This document shows positions 1 through 8,368 of a DNA stretch of 10,735 nt, one piece after another. Position 1 is the stretch's first letter. The number at the start of each line of letters is the position of its first letter. The notes beneath the pieces are model-generated. The model ran no database searches and was not told the DNA's origin. It worked only from the letters and a program-made list of their open reading frames with translations. The stretch comes from an uncultured Parabacteroides sp. (GTDB lineage Bacteria; Bacteroidota; Bacteroidia; Bacteroidales; Tannerellaceae): the NCBI GenBank assembly GCA_900547435.1, contig URGO01000112.1:1-10735 (forward strand), read 5' to 3'. The position numbers and the translations under genes were made by a program.

Positions 1-51
1 GTCAAAGAACGATATGATTCAAGTGAACCGAATTTATTTAATTTTTAACCT

Positions 52-70
52 TGTCCATTTTTAGTGGACA
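52..70 (+). promoter_or_regulatory. Small hairpin in the leader of the Ig-domain gene
   Basis: TGTCCA (52-57) and TGGACA (65-70) are perfect inverted repeats around a 7-base loop, ending 20 bases before the start codon at 91. Just upstream, TAACCTTG (46-53) matches the Bacteroidota -7 box TAnnTTTG at all but one position, but no clear -33 TTTG accompanies it, so the promoter call is weak. The hairpin could be a leader structure, an operator-like site or the remnant of a mobile-element end. The sequence cannot tell these apart. Confidence 0.3.
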
Positions 71-90
71 GTAGTGAAACTTAGAAACAA

Positions 91-2226
91 ATGAGGAAGA
101 TTTACTTTTTATTACTTTTTCTGATACTTTTGCCTTATGGGATGAAGGCGCAGGATGCCTACCCAAGCACAGTGACCGTGACCAAAGCGGAGCAGACGGC
201 ACCAACTGGTACATTTTTATCGACTAGTAGCACAGAAAATAGTATTACTGTTACTTTTACTGATGTGAGCCAAACAAAAAATGAAAACGGGATCGAAATC
301 GCATATGCAGTAGAACCGGCTGTTAGTGAGCCGACCGGCGATTGGACTACGGCCGAAAAGATTAACACCAGCACATCATATAATGCCTATAATGCCACCA
401 TTGACGAATTGTCCCCCGGTACGCCTTACATCTTTTTCGCACGCTACAAAAGGGACGATACCCATGAACCGTCGCCCGCCATCGCCAGTAGCTCTGCATT
501 CTATACAAAGCCGAAGATCACCACAAAGGGCCTGCCCAACGCTTATGTGGGCGTGGCATACTCCCAGAAATTAGAGGCGGAGGCAGGCAAGGGTGTTGCA
601 GTGAGCTGGACGATCACCAGCGGCCCCTAGCCTGCCGGATTGACGCTGAACAGCAACGGCACCATCACCGGCACCCCCACAACTCCCACCACGCAGGCAG
701 GGAGCATCACCGTGACCGCCACCGCTGGCGAGGGGTTTGCTGCCGCTAAATCCGAACAAGACTTGACCATCTCGGTGATCAAGTCGGATGCCGAGCTGGG
801 AGGTCTGAACGTCAGCGGCAACACAGGCATCGCGGAGGGTGCATTCCAGTACGGTGATACAGTTAAAATAGTCTTCACTCCGGAACGGAAAACGGAGACC
901 AATACAAATTCTCTGGCGGAGAACACCGCCACCCTGACCTATACGGATGCTGAGGGTGAGGCCGTCGAACTCGCCACGGCGACCGCACAGTCCGACGGCT
1001 CGTTCGAGCTGAGCTATGACACCAAGGAGAAGAAGCTTCCCATCGGGGAGAATCTGCCCCTCACCGTCTCCTACGGCGGCAGTGGTGCATTGAATCCAGT
1101 GGAGAAGGAGTTGACAGTCACCCTCGAACAGGCGATACTTAAGAACATGCCCACGGTCACAGGAAGCTTCGTGTATGGCGAAACCTTAACGGTGAATTAT
1201 ACCAAGCAGGACGATGAATCGGTGACCTATCAGTGGTACCGGGGTGGTGAGAAAATCTCCGATGCGACAGAGAACTCCTACACACTGACGGCGGAGGACA
1301 TTAGCAAGAATATTTATGTAATTGTTTCCGCTACCGACGAATGGCACAGAGGAGCAATGCAAAGTAGACAGCAGGAGGTCGCCAAAGCCCCCTTGGATGA
1401 AGATGATTTTGAAATAACAACAAGTGAGAGTACTATCGAACTGGGCAGCGAGGGCACCATCCTAACCGCCACTATCACCGGGATAGAAGATGTGAATAAG
1501 GCGGAGAATTGGATATGGGAAAGCAGTAATAAGGACATCGTGGAAGTAAACAGACTCACACCGGAAGCTTCAACGACCCGCAGCGCGGATAACCCAATCG
1601 AAAGCACGGCACGGGTAACGCCTAAGGGAGTGGGCACGGCGACCATCACTGTTATCTACGATAGCCCGACATATCACGGTGAGAAAACTTATGAGATTAC
1701 GGTTAAGGAAAAGGAGGAAGAAGAACCTGAAGAGCCGGTAACCCCCGACTATCCCGACTACTATAATATATATGTAGACGAATGCGAAGGCGTAACGGTA
1801 GAGACCAGCACGAATGTGGTACGCGAAGGCAATAGCATGAGCTTTACGGTAGAAGTAGCCGAGGGCTATACGGCAGAGAATATGACGGTGAAAGTAAAGC
1901 GCAGCCTGTTCGGTTATACGGATGTTATCGAGCCGAACGAGGAAGGCAAGTATGAAATCCGCAATTTGTACACCGATATCTACATCACCGTGGAAGGTGT
2001 AGAGAAAGAGACCCCGACCGGCATCGAAGAACTGCAAAGTACTAAGGTATATGCCCAGGATGGCAGCCTCTATGTGCAGACCTCGAAGCAAGAACAGGTA
2101 GTCATCATCTCCATCAGCGGAGCCGTCATAAAGAATGAAACGCAGATAGGGCTGAAACGGTATGACCTGCCACGCGGTATCTATATCGTTCGGGTAGGCG
2201 AGGAGACCTATAAGGTAAGGAATTAA
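91..2226 (+). pseudogene. Secreted Ig-like multidomain protein with T9SS-type C-terminal tail, interrupted by an in-frame TAG
   Basis: One reading frame runs from ATG 91 to TAA 2226 (711 codon positions) with a single internal stop, TAG at 628-630 (position 180). Residues 1-20 form a signal peptide with likely cleavage after MKA, before QDA. Next come an FN3-like segment (~40-140), a putative-Ig/cadherin-like segment (~141-230), an Ig-like segment with the YQWYRGG motif near residue 380, a Big_2-like domain (~438-540, ending in a G-x-G-T-A-T-I-T-V pattern), an acidic/proline linker (~540-560), and a C-terminal ~69-residue domain (from ~643) resembling the type IX secretion sorting tail, with RGIYIVRV near the end. 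The stop falls in a motif that normally reads G-P-L-P-A-G-L; the L codon appears as TAG, one base from TTG. Frame and domain order continue beyond it, so this is a nonsense change, not a frameshift. The upstream part (179 aa) would be exported without its sorting tail. The downstream part has no signal peptide and no evident ribosome binding site. Family role: surface or secreted adhesin-like protein, ligand unknown. A sequencing error remains possible. Confidence 0.8.
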
Positions 2227-2241
2227 ATAGGAATCGGAATT

Positions 2242-2323
2242 AAACACGAGACACCGGGTCACAGAGTAATTAATAATTGACAATGAACAATTAAAAACTC
2301 TGAGACTCGGTGTCTCCGTGTTT
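2242..2323. terminator. Large nested stem-loop between the Ig-domain gene and the M16 gene
   Basis: The left arm (2242-2267, starting AAACACGAGACACCGGGT) and right arm (2297-2323, ending CGGTGTCTCCGTGTTT) are inverted repeats of about 26 bp with one bulge and a few mismatches. The AT-rich loop contains a second inverted repeat, TAATTG (2274-2279) and CAATTA (2288-2293). It starts 16 bases after the stop of the Ig-domain gene and is followed by a T-rich stretch (TTTATTTATGTTTG), so it probably ends that transcript. The U tract is broken, so efficiency is uncertain. Inverted repeats of this wording recur between genes in Bacteroidales as far as I recall, so it may be a dispersed element acting as a terminator. 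Confidence 0.65.
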
Positions 2324-2382
2324 ATTTATGTTTGTATTTGCGTTTAAGTTCCTGTTTTCGCCCGTTTTTCCGAAAAACTCAC

Positions 2383-2390
2383 TACTTTTG
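2383..2390 (+). promoter_or_regulatory. Candidate Bacteroidota promoter (-7 box) for the peptidase cluster
   Basis: TACTTTTG fits the Bacteroidota primary-sigma -7 consensus TAnnTTTG exactly. A T-rich partner (TTTTCG, 2355-2360) lies 22 bases upstream in the place of the -33 TTTG, imperfectly matched. The box sits about 45 bases before the M16 start codon and after the stem-loop that closes the preceding gene, the expected place for a promoter driving the M16-DUF4268-M1 run and possibly the helicase. Confidence 0.55.
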
Positions 2391-2435
2391 TGTCTTAAAT
2401 GTTTATTTAGGATGAATACGCCAGATAGATAAGAA

Positions 2436-5270
2436 ATGGAATCAGGAGAACAACAGATAACTTGTACGACGCATACACTGAAGAATGGATTGACCGTGTG
2501 GCTGAACGAAGACCACACGCAGCCCAAGGTGTTTGGCGCAGTGGTAGTGAAAGCGGGAGCGAAAGATTGTCCGAATACCGGAATAGCGCATTATTTTGAG
2601 CACATGATGTTTAAAGGCACCGACAAGATCGGTACGACAGATTATGTGCAGGAAAAGATTCTGCTGGACCGGATTGCCGCCAAGTATGACGAACTGGCGG
2701 AAACCAAGGACCATGCGGAGCGCCGTTCCTTGCAGAAACAGATTAACGAGTTGAGTGTAGAGGCTGCCAAGTATGTTATCCCCAACGAGTTTGACAGGCT
2801 GATTACCCAATATGGGGGAACGAAACTGAACGCGGGGACTTCGTTGGACTATACGGTCTACTTCAATATATTTTCCTCACAATACATGGAGCAATGGGCG
2901 GAGATTAATAGCGAACGGCTGATTAATCCGGTGTTCCGCTTGTTCCAGAATGAGCTGGAGACGGTTTACGAAGAGAAGAATATGTATGCGGATTATGTCG
3001 GGGGAATGTCGGTAGAGCGGTTGAAGGAACGCTTTTTCGCGCCGCATCCGTATGCCTATCCGGTGATTGGAAGCACGGAAAACCTGAAGAATCCGCGCCT
3101 TTCCGAGATGCGCCGTTTCTTTGAAACCTATTATGTGGCGTCCAACATGGGGCTGATTCTGTGCGGTGATTTTCGTACGGAAGAGGTGCTTCCTATTTTG
3201 GAGCGTACTTTCTCGCGGATTCGCGAAGGGGTGGCGCCGAAGGGTGAGTCAGTCCCGTTGCCTGAGTTCAAAGGGAAAGAAAAGATGAAGCTGAAGGTCC
3301 CCATGCCGTTTGTCAAGATGATGGCGTTAGGCTTCCGGGGCGTGCCGGCAAACCATGAGGATGAAGTGGCGCTGAAAGTGGCCATCGCTTTGCTGAACAA
3401 TTCCAATGGCACGGGCTTTTTGGACAAACTGGCGGTAGAGCATAAGGTGGTGGCGTCGATGGCGGTCAATGAATGCATGAACGAAGCCGGGATTCTGGCG
3501 ATATTCGTTATGCCCAAACTCTTTTTCCAATCTTATTCGGCCGCCGAGAAGCTGGTTTGGCGGGAGATAGAACGACTGAAAGCCGGGGAGTTCAGCGAAG
3601 AAATCTTTCAAGGTCTGAAGCTGGAGCAGAAACGGGATTATGTCTCGGCGTTGGAGGACGTGAGCAGCCGTGCCCAAATTATGATGCGCGTCTTCTCGCA
3701 AGGGAAGAGATGGGAGGATTATTTGGCAGAGCTGAAGCGGATAGACCGGATGACGCGGGATGACGTGATAGCGGTTGCCCGGAAATATTTTACTTCGAAT
3801 TACCTGTATGTGACGAAGACCACAGGCCGCTATAAAAATGATAATTTGCCGAAGCCGGACTATGTGCCGGTCCGTCCGAATCCGAAGCAAAGCAAATCGC
3901 AGTATGCGCAAAGTCTGGAGAAACTTCCGGTGAGCCGTCAGGAGCCTCGTTTCGTGGATGAGAAATGCTATTCGATAGAAACTGTGCCGATTTCGGATAA
4001 GGTGAAAATGTATGCAACGAAGAATCCGGTGAATGACATATTCTCGTTGGATATCTATTATGGAGTCGGCATATTGGGGAAACCTTTGCTGGCGCAAGTG
4101 GCGAATTACCTGCATTTCATCGGAACCGAACGGGACAGCTTCGAGGTGTTCCGCAACAAATTGCAGACCATAGGCAGTATTCTGACTTTTGAGGCGAACA
4201 ATACGAACTTCATCGTGCATATTACAGGCTTTGACGGGAATCTGCTGGAAACCATTGCCCTGGTGAGCGACTTTATGCAGCATCCGAAAGCGGATGAAAA
4301 ACAGCTGCGTCAGGTGGTAGACGAAATGCGGGTGGTCGAAAAGGCTTTGCGCAATTCCAGCGATAGCCTGGCATCTGTATTGATAGAACATGTCATATTC
4401 GGAGAGGCCTCACGCTTTTTGCGCAAGCCGTCGTTGAAGGAGGTCCGGCAAATGAAGGGCGAGGACTTGCTGGCTTTGTTTAAGGAAGTACAGCAATATG
4501 CCTGCCAGATTCATTATTGCGGAAATGTTCCCGTGAAGCATGTGCAGAAGATGGCGGAACATTACTTCCGCTTGCAAGATATAGTTCATCCTTCCGGTTA
4601 TCCCTGGACAAGACCTTTGGTGCATTATGATGAGCCGTGTGTATTCTTCTTGAATAAGGCGGACGTTTCGCAGAGTATAGTCTATGCCTACATAAAGGGA
4701 AATGCGGTGAATGATCCGGAGGCACGGTGTGCTTCGAAACTTTTTTCCGGATATTTCGGCGGAGATATGTCCTCGTTGATGTTTCAGGAGATTCGGGAAT
4801 TCCGCTCATACGCTTATCGGGTGAACGGGCGGTACCATTTGCCCTCCATGTTAAGTAAGCATGAGCCGGGCTATTTTCAGGCGATGTTCTCTACACAAAG
4901 CGACAAGACGGTTGACGCGCTGACCATTTTCCATAATCTGATCCGGCAGATGCCGGAAAAACCGGAGCGTATTCCGGCTATAAGACAGAATATCCGGAAT
5001 GAGGTGAACAATGCTTTCCCTCCTTTGCGCGATATTTCGGAACGGCTTGCCCGTATGCAAAAAGAGGGATTTGACAAAGACCCGAACCGGATGTTGCTGG
5101 AGTATATCGACCGTATGGACATGAAGGATGTCATGAATTTCTATCGGGAACAGATAGCCGGTGCCCCTGTGATTTATGCAATCGTCGGAAACGCGAAACA
5201 GATAGACCTGAAACAACTGGCGGCTTTCGGAAAGATTGTCAAGGTGAAGATTAATGATATTTATCGGTAG
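2436..5270 (+). CDS. M16 family zinc metallopeptidase (insulinase/pitrilysin-like, fused two-half form)
   Basis: A 944-residue protein with the inverted zinc motif H-Y-F-E-H at residues 52-56 (H52, H56 as zinc ligands, E55 as general base). The third ligand is probably E180 in the segment E-L-E-T-V-Y-E-E-K-N (173-182), with E173 as the conserved helper glutamate. About 123 residues lie between H56 and E180, against roughly 75 in simple M16 members. The extra stretch (~75-125) is rich in charged and heptad-like residues (AKYDELAETKDHAE) and reads as an inserted helical hairpin. The second half (~480-944) has the M16 fold style but no second HxxEH, as expected for the non-catalytic half that closes the peptide chamber. 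No signal peptide or lipobox is visible, so a cytoplasmic oligopeptidase is inferred. The start ATG is preceded by an A-rich GATAAGAA; the only nearby upstream ATG (2412) opens a short stop-terminated frame. Substrate unknown. Length and ending (N-D-I-Y-R) fit the large M16 proteins of Bacteroidales. Confidence 0.93.
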   Translation: MESGEQQITCTTHTLKNGLTVWLNEDHTQPKVFGAVVVKAGAKDCPNTGIAHYFEHMMFKGTDKIGTTDYVQEKILLDRIAAKYDELAETKDHAERRSLQKQINELSVEAAKYVIPNEFDRLITQYGGTKLNAGTSLDYTVYFNIFSSQYMEQWAEINSERLINPVFRLFQNELETVYEEKNMYADYVGGMSVERLKERFFAPHPYAYPVIGSTENLKNPRLSEMRRFFETYYVASNMGLILCGDFRTEEVLPILERTFSRIREGVAPKGESVPLPEFKGKEKMKLKVPMPFVKMMALGFRGVPANHEDEVALKVAIALLNNSNGTGFLDKLAVEHKVVASMAVNECMNEAGILAIFVMPKLFFQSYSAAEKLVWREIERLKAGEFSEEIFQGLKLEQKRDYVSALEDVSSRAQIMMRVFSQGKRWEDYLAELKRIDRMTRDDVIAVARKYFTSNYLYVTKTTGRYKNDNLPKPDYVPVRPNPKQSKSQYAQSLEKLPVSRQEPRFVDEKCYSIETVPISDKVKMYATKNPVNDIFSLDIYYGVGILGKPLLAQVANYLHFIGTERDSFEVFRNKLQTIGSILTFEANNTNFIVHITGFDGNLLETIALVSDFMQHPKADEKQLRQVVDEMRVVEKALRNSSDSLASVLIEHVIFGEASRFLRKPSLKEVRQMKGEDLLALFKEVQQYACQIHYCGNVPVKHVQKMAEHYFRLQDIVHPSGYPWTRPLVHYDEPCVFFLNKADVSQSIVYAYIKGNAVNDPEARCASKLFSGYFGGDMSSLMFQEIREFRSYAYRVNGRYHLPSMLSKHEPGYFQAMFSTQSDKTVDALTIFHNLIRQMPEKPERIPAIRQNIRNEVNNAFPPLRDISERLARMQKEGFDKDPNRMLLEYIDRMDMKDVMNFYREQIAGAPVIYAIVGNAKQIDLKQLAAFGKIVKVKINDIYR

Positions 5271-5273
5271 TCA

Positions 5274-5729
5274 ATGTATAGTAAGGACGAATTAAAACAA
5301 TTGAAGGTCGAGTTTTGGGAAAGCTTCGCTGCCTATTGTGCCGTACAACCCTATTTGCGCCATCGCCGGAAGATGTGGGTGCTCTACAATACGAAAGTGA
5401 AAGGCGTTGAATTGAAGTTTGAGGTGAACCGTTCCGGCGCGTATGTAATACTGGAAGTCAATCATCGCCAGGAAGCACAGCGATTGGAGATGCTTGAGAA
5501 ACTGACTTGGTATAAGGAAAACCTGGAGGCCGGTTTCCCGGAGGGATTGATATGGGATATCTGCTATGTTCGTGAGACCGGCAATGAAGTAGCCCGAATT
5601 TATACGAAGAAAGAGGGTATTGACTTTCATCGTCGGGAAGATTGGGGCGAATTTTTTTCTTTTATGGCACGGCAAATGTATCTGCTGGAAGGCAATTTCA
5701 TGAAAATTGCAGAATATTTGCGGGATTAA
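5274..5729 (+). CDS. DUF4268 domain protein
   Basis: A 151-residue soluble protein filling one DUF4268-like domain. Recognisable features are E-F-W-E-S-F near the N terminus, R-K-M-W-V-L-Y-N-T-K-V-K-G-V at about 32-45, E-V-N-R, a charged helix Q-E-A-Q-R-L-E-M-L-E-K-L, the G-L-I-W-D pair of aromatics, R-I-Y-T-K-K-E-G-I, and a final helix after R-R-E-D-W. No signal peptide, membrane segment or metal motif is seen. The start codon lies three bases after the M16 stop and the M1 gene begins 22 bases downstream, so it is almost certainly co-transcribed with both. The domain also occurs fused to or near nuclease-type proteins in some genomes, and a nucleic-acid-related role has been suggested from that, but nothing here shows it. 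The molecular function is unknown. Confidence 0.85.
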   Translation: MYSKDELKQLKVEFWESFAAYCAVQPYLRHRRKMWVLYNTKVKGVELKFEVNRSGAYVILEVNHRQEAQRLEMLEKLTWYKENLEAGFPEGLIWDICYVRETGNEVARIYTKKEGIDFHRREDWGEFFSFMARQMYLLEGNFMKIAEYLRD

Positions 5730-5751
5730 AACTTAAAAACAGAGCACGACA

Positions 5752-8325
5752 ATGAAGATTTGGTGGAATTTATTGCTGATGATAGGATTAATGGCTTGTC
5801 GGCAAGAACCGGCGGAGTTAACGGAAATGATAGATCCCGGAGTAAGTCAGGAATTGGCGCAATTCCGGAAGAGTACCTATTGGGACGTAAAATATAATCT
5901 GTCGTTTGTGATTCCGGAGAATAAGCAAGAGGCGGTAACCGGCATGGCAGAGATAGCTTGGAAACAGGGACGGAAAGAACCGTTGATCGTGGATTTCCGG
6001 GCAGACTCTTCGCAAATAATATCGGTTGCGTTGAACGATAAGCCGGTAGCGTATCGCTTCGAAAACGAACATATCGTTATTTCTCACGCTGAAACTTGGG
6101 GAGGCGAGAATAAGGTGAAGATAGCTTTCCGGGCGGCAGACCAATCGTTGAACCGACGAGATGAATTCCTTTATACCTTGTTGGTGCCTGACAGGGCACG
6201 GACATTGTTCCCTTGTTTTGACCAGCCGGATATAAAGGCGCTCTATTCTTTAACGTTGGATATTCCGGAGGACTGGACGGCTGTGGCTAATGGAAAGATT
6301 CAGGAAGAGGATGTATTGAGCCGTCCGAACCGGCGGCTGATCCGTTTTCAAGAAACGGAACCTCTGCCTACTTATCTGTTTTCGTTTGTAGCCGGGAAAC
6401 TGCAGCGCGAGATTTATCAACGGGACGAACGCTCCATTTCGATTTATCACCGGGAGACGGATCCGAAGCGGGTAGCCCAGTGCCCGGAGATTGCCGGACA
6501 GGTATTGGATGCTTTGGCTTGGATGGAAGATTATACCGGTATTCCTTATCCTTTTGCCAAGTACGATTTGATTATTATACCCGGATTCCAGTTTGGTGGT
6601 ATGGAGCATACCGGAGCGACATTGTATAATGACGGGAGTATGTTTCTGAATGAACAACCGACCTTGGACGAACAACTGCGGCGGAGTTCGCTGATTGCCC
6701 ACGAGACTGCGCATATGTGGTTTGGTGATTATGTGACCATGGCTTGGTTTGACGATGTCTGGACAAAAGAGGTGTTTGCCAATTATTTTGCGGTACAAAT
6801 CACCGAGCCGCATTTCCCGGAGGTGAATCATCGGTTGAATTTTATGCGGGGGTATATTCCGGCATCGTATGCGGAAGACCGTACAGAGGGCGCTACTCCT
6901 GTCAAGCAGCCGTTGGATAATCTTCGGAACGCCGGTCTGATATATAGTAATATTGTCTACGACAAATCTCCGGTAGTAATGGAGATGCTGATTCGGCGGA
7001 TGGGAAAAGAGGCTTATCGCAAGGGGCTGCATGATTACTTGGATACCTATCGTTACGGGAATGCTACATGGGAACAACTGATAGAGATCTTAAATAAATA
7101 TTCCGAGAAAGACTTGGCCCGTTGGAGTGATGTTTGGATTAAAGAGAAAGGAATGCCGACAATCACGGCGCGGATAGAAGGTGATAGTTTGCTGATTCAG
7201 GAGCAGGATCCGCTGGACCGGGGGCGCGTTTGGCCACAGGTGTTGTGCTACCGTATCTGTTCGGCGGATAAGATAGAGGACGTTGAAATCGAAATCGGAG
7301 ATTCTATCGGTCGGGCTGTAGTCCCTTTGACGTGCCGGTTTGATGATGGGGTGGCTATTCTTCCTAATATAGATGGATGCGGCTATGGCTTCTTTCGGAT
7401 GAATCCGGATGATGTAAGGGCGGCATTTGCCTGTTTGGATTCCACAAAAGATGACTTGCTGAAAGGTTCACTGCTTATTTCGTTGCAGGAGAATTTGCAA
7501 CATAAAACCCTTCATGCGGATACTTATCTGCATGGCATGATGAACTATTTGGCGAAAGAACCGAATGATTTTCTTTATTCTATGGCGTTGGGTTATTTAG
7601 GTTCGGCGGTGAGTTTTGCGCAGGATGACCTTTTGTGGTTGGAAAAGGCGTTATGGCAGCAAGTGACAGCAGGACGAAAAACGCAGTTCCGGATTCAGGC
7701 TTTCCGGCAATATCAATCGGTTGCCGATTCAAAAGAAGCTGTCAGTCGTTTGTATAAGATATGGAAAGAGCAGCAAGCTCCAGGCGGATGCGTGTTAAGC
7801 GAACGCGACTATATCAATCTGTCCTATCTTCTTGCCTTGCACTTGCCGGAACAAGCCGATGAGATTGTGGCAACACAGCTGAATCGTATAACCAATCCTG
7901 ACCGGCAAGCGGAATATCGTTTTATATCTCCGGCTGTATCGGCCGACCGTGCCGTGCGTGACAGTGTGTTCCAATCTTTGCTGAAAGCGGAGAACCGGCG
8001 TGTTGAACCGTGGGTTTCCTCTTCGCTTTCGCTCTTGAATCATCGTCTGCGTGAGCAGGAGTCGCTTCCGTATATTCGTCCTGCATTGATGATCTTGCCT
8101 GAGGTCCAGCGGACGGGAGACATCTTTTTTCCGTCGGCTTGGTTGCGTGCGTTATTGGGAGGACATACATCGCCAGAAGCTTTGCAGGAGGTCGATTGTT
8201 TCCGTCAAGAGGAAATGCCGAGGTGGTCACCTTTGTTGCAAAGCAAATTCTTGCAACAGGCGCATCATTTATATGTAGTGAACGAGGCTTCAGAGACGAG
8301 GCTTGGGAAACCTTGTCAACTATAG
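5752..8325 (+). CDS. M1 family zinc aminopeptidase, lipoprotein
   Basis: An 857-residue gluzincin aminopeptidase that removes N-terminal residues from peptides. Residues 1-16 are a lipoprotein signal ending in lipobox L-M-A-C16, so the mature protein is inferred to be anchored in the envelope. The N-terminal beta domain (~43-200) carries F-P-C-F-D-Q-P-D at 153-160, the family's CFDEPD-type motif. The catalytic domain (~215-450) has G-G-M-E-H at 282-286, H-E-T-A-H at 317-321 (ligands H317 and H321, base E318) and the third ligand E340 in W-T-K-E, at the exact HExxH-x18-E spacing. Y403 in V-Y-D-K-S-P is the likely transition-state tyrosine. The rest (~450-857) is a long helical C-terminal region. 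Two substitutions are unusual: H286 replaces the usual Asn of GxMEN, and W-T-K-E-V replaces W-L-N-E-G. The last codons lie in a hairpin/repeat element, so the native C terminus may have been different. ATG 5752 is 22 bases after the DUF4268 stop. Confidence 0.93.
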   Translation: MKIWWNLLLMIGLMACRQEPAELTEMIDPGVSQELAQFRKSTYWDVKYNLSFVIPENKQEAVTGMAEIAWKQGRKEPLIVDFRADSSQIISVALNDKPVAYRFENEHIVISHAETWGGENKVKIAFRAADQSLNRRDEFLYTLLVPDRARTLFPCFDQPDIKALYSLTLDIPEDWTAVANGKIQEEDVLSRPNRRLIRFQETEPLPTYLFSFVAGKLQREIYQRDERSISIYHRETDPKRVAQCPEIAGQVLDALAWMEDYTGIPYPFAKYDLIIIPGFQFGGMEHTGATLYNDGSMFLNEQPTLDEQLRRSSLIAHETAHMWFGDYVTMAWFDDVWTKEVFANYFAVQITEPHFPEVNHRLNFMRGYIPASYAEDRTEGATPVKQPLDNLRNAGLIYSNIVYDKSPVVMEMLIRRMGKEAYRKGLHDYLDTYRYGNATWEQLIEILNKYSEKDLARWSDVWIKEKGMPTITARIEGDSLLIQEQDPLDRGRVWPQVLCYRICSADKIEDVEIEIGDSIGRAVVPLTCRFDDGVAILPNIDGCGYGFFRMNPDDVRAAFACLDSTKDDLLKGSLLISLQENLQHKTLHADTYLHGMMNYLAKEPNDFLYSMALGYLGSAVSFAQDDLLWLEKALWQQVTAGRKTQFRIQAFRQYQSVADSKEAVSRLYKIWKEQQAPGGCVLSERDYINLSYLLALHLPEQADEIVATQLNRITNPDRQAEYRFISPAVSADRAVRDSVFQSLLKAENRRVEPWVSSSLSLLNHRLREQESLPYIRPALMILPEVQRTGDIFFPSAWLRALLGGHTSPEALQEVDCFRQEEMPRWSPLLQSKFLQQAHHLYVVNEASETRLGKPCQL

Positions 8326-8358
8326 CCTTGTCAACTGAAGCCTTGCCCCTTGTCAACT
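8283..8358. repeat. Imperfect hairpin plus three short direct repeats across the M1 stop codon
   Basis: The outer stem pairs 8283-8293 (CGAGGCTTCAG) with 8335-8345 (CTGAAGCCTTG), 11 pairs including one G-T. After a small internal loop, 8295-8303 pairs with 8324-8332 (9 pairs including one G-T), leaving a 20-base loop. The M1 stop TAG (8323-8325) sits where the inner stem opens. CCTTGTCAACT occurs three times, at 8311-8321, 8326-8336 and 8348-8358, and ACGAGGCTT twice, at 8282-8290 and 8296-8304. No U tract follows, so it is not a standard terminator. It could protect or divide the M1/helicase transcript, or be a copy of a dispersed intergenic element that invaded the gene end. Confidence 0.6.
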
Positions 8359-8368
8359 AAAAAAGAAT

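Noticed and set aside
91..2226. Amber recoding as in some crAss-like phages
   Set aside because: Only one internal TAG is present, the other interrupted gene uses TAA, and no phage genes are seen.
1570..2283. Long minus-strand open frame (237 codons) opposite the Ig-domain gene
   Set aside because: It lies wholly antisense to a frame with clear domains, its translation is low-complexity Y/I/F-rich, and it has no start signal. It is a shadow of plus-strand codon use.
3327..4391. 354-codon minus-strand open frame inside the M16 gene
   Set aside because: H/Q/R-rich translation with no recognisable motif, opposite a well-supported protease. Antisense shadow.
6250..7077. 275-codon minus-strand open frame inside the M1 gene
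   Set aside because: It covers the antisense of the HExxH region and has no protein-like features of its own.
8311..8358. CRISPR-like array
   Set aside because: Three 11-base copies with 4- and 11-base gaps are far too short for CRISPR repeats and spacers, and no cas genes are present.
8139..8360. Small plus-strand frame overlapping the end of the M1 gene
   Set aside because: It is out of frame with the M1 gene, lacks a ribosome binding site and passes through the repeat element. A frameshifted longer M1 end was considered but has no support.
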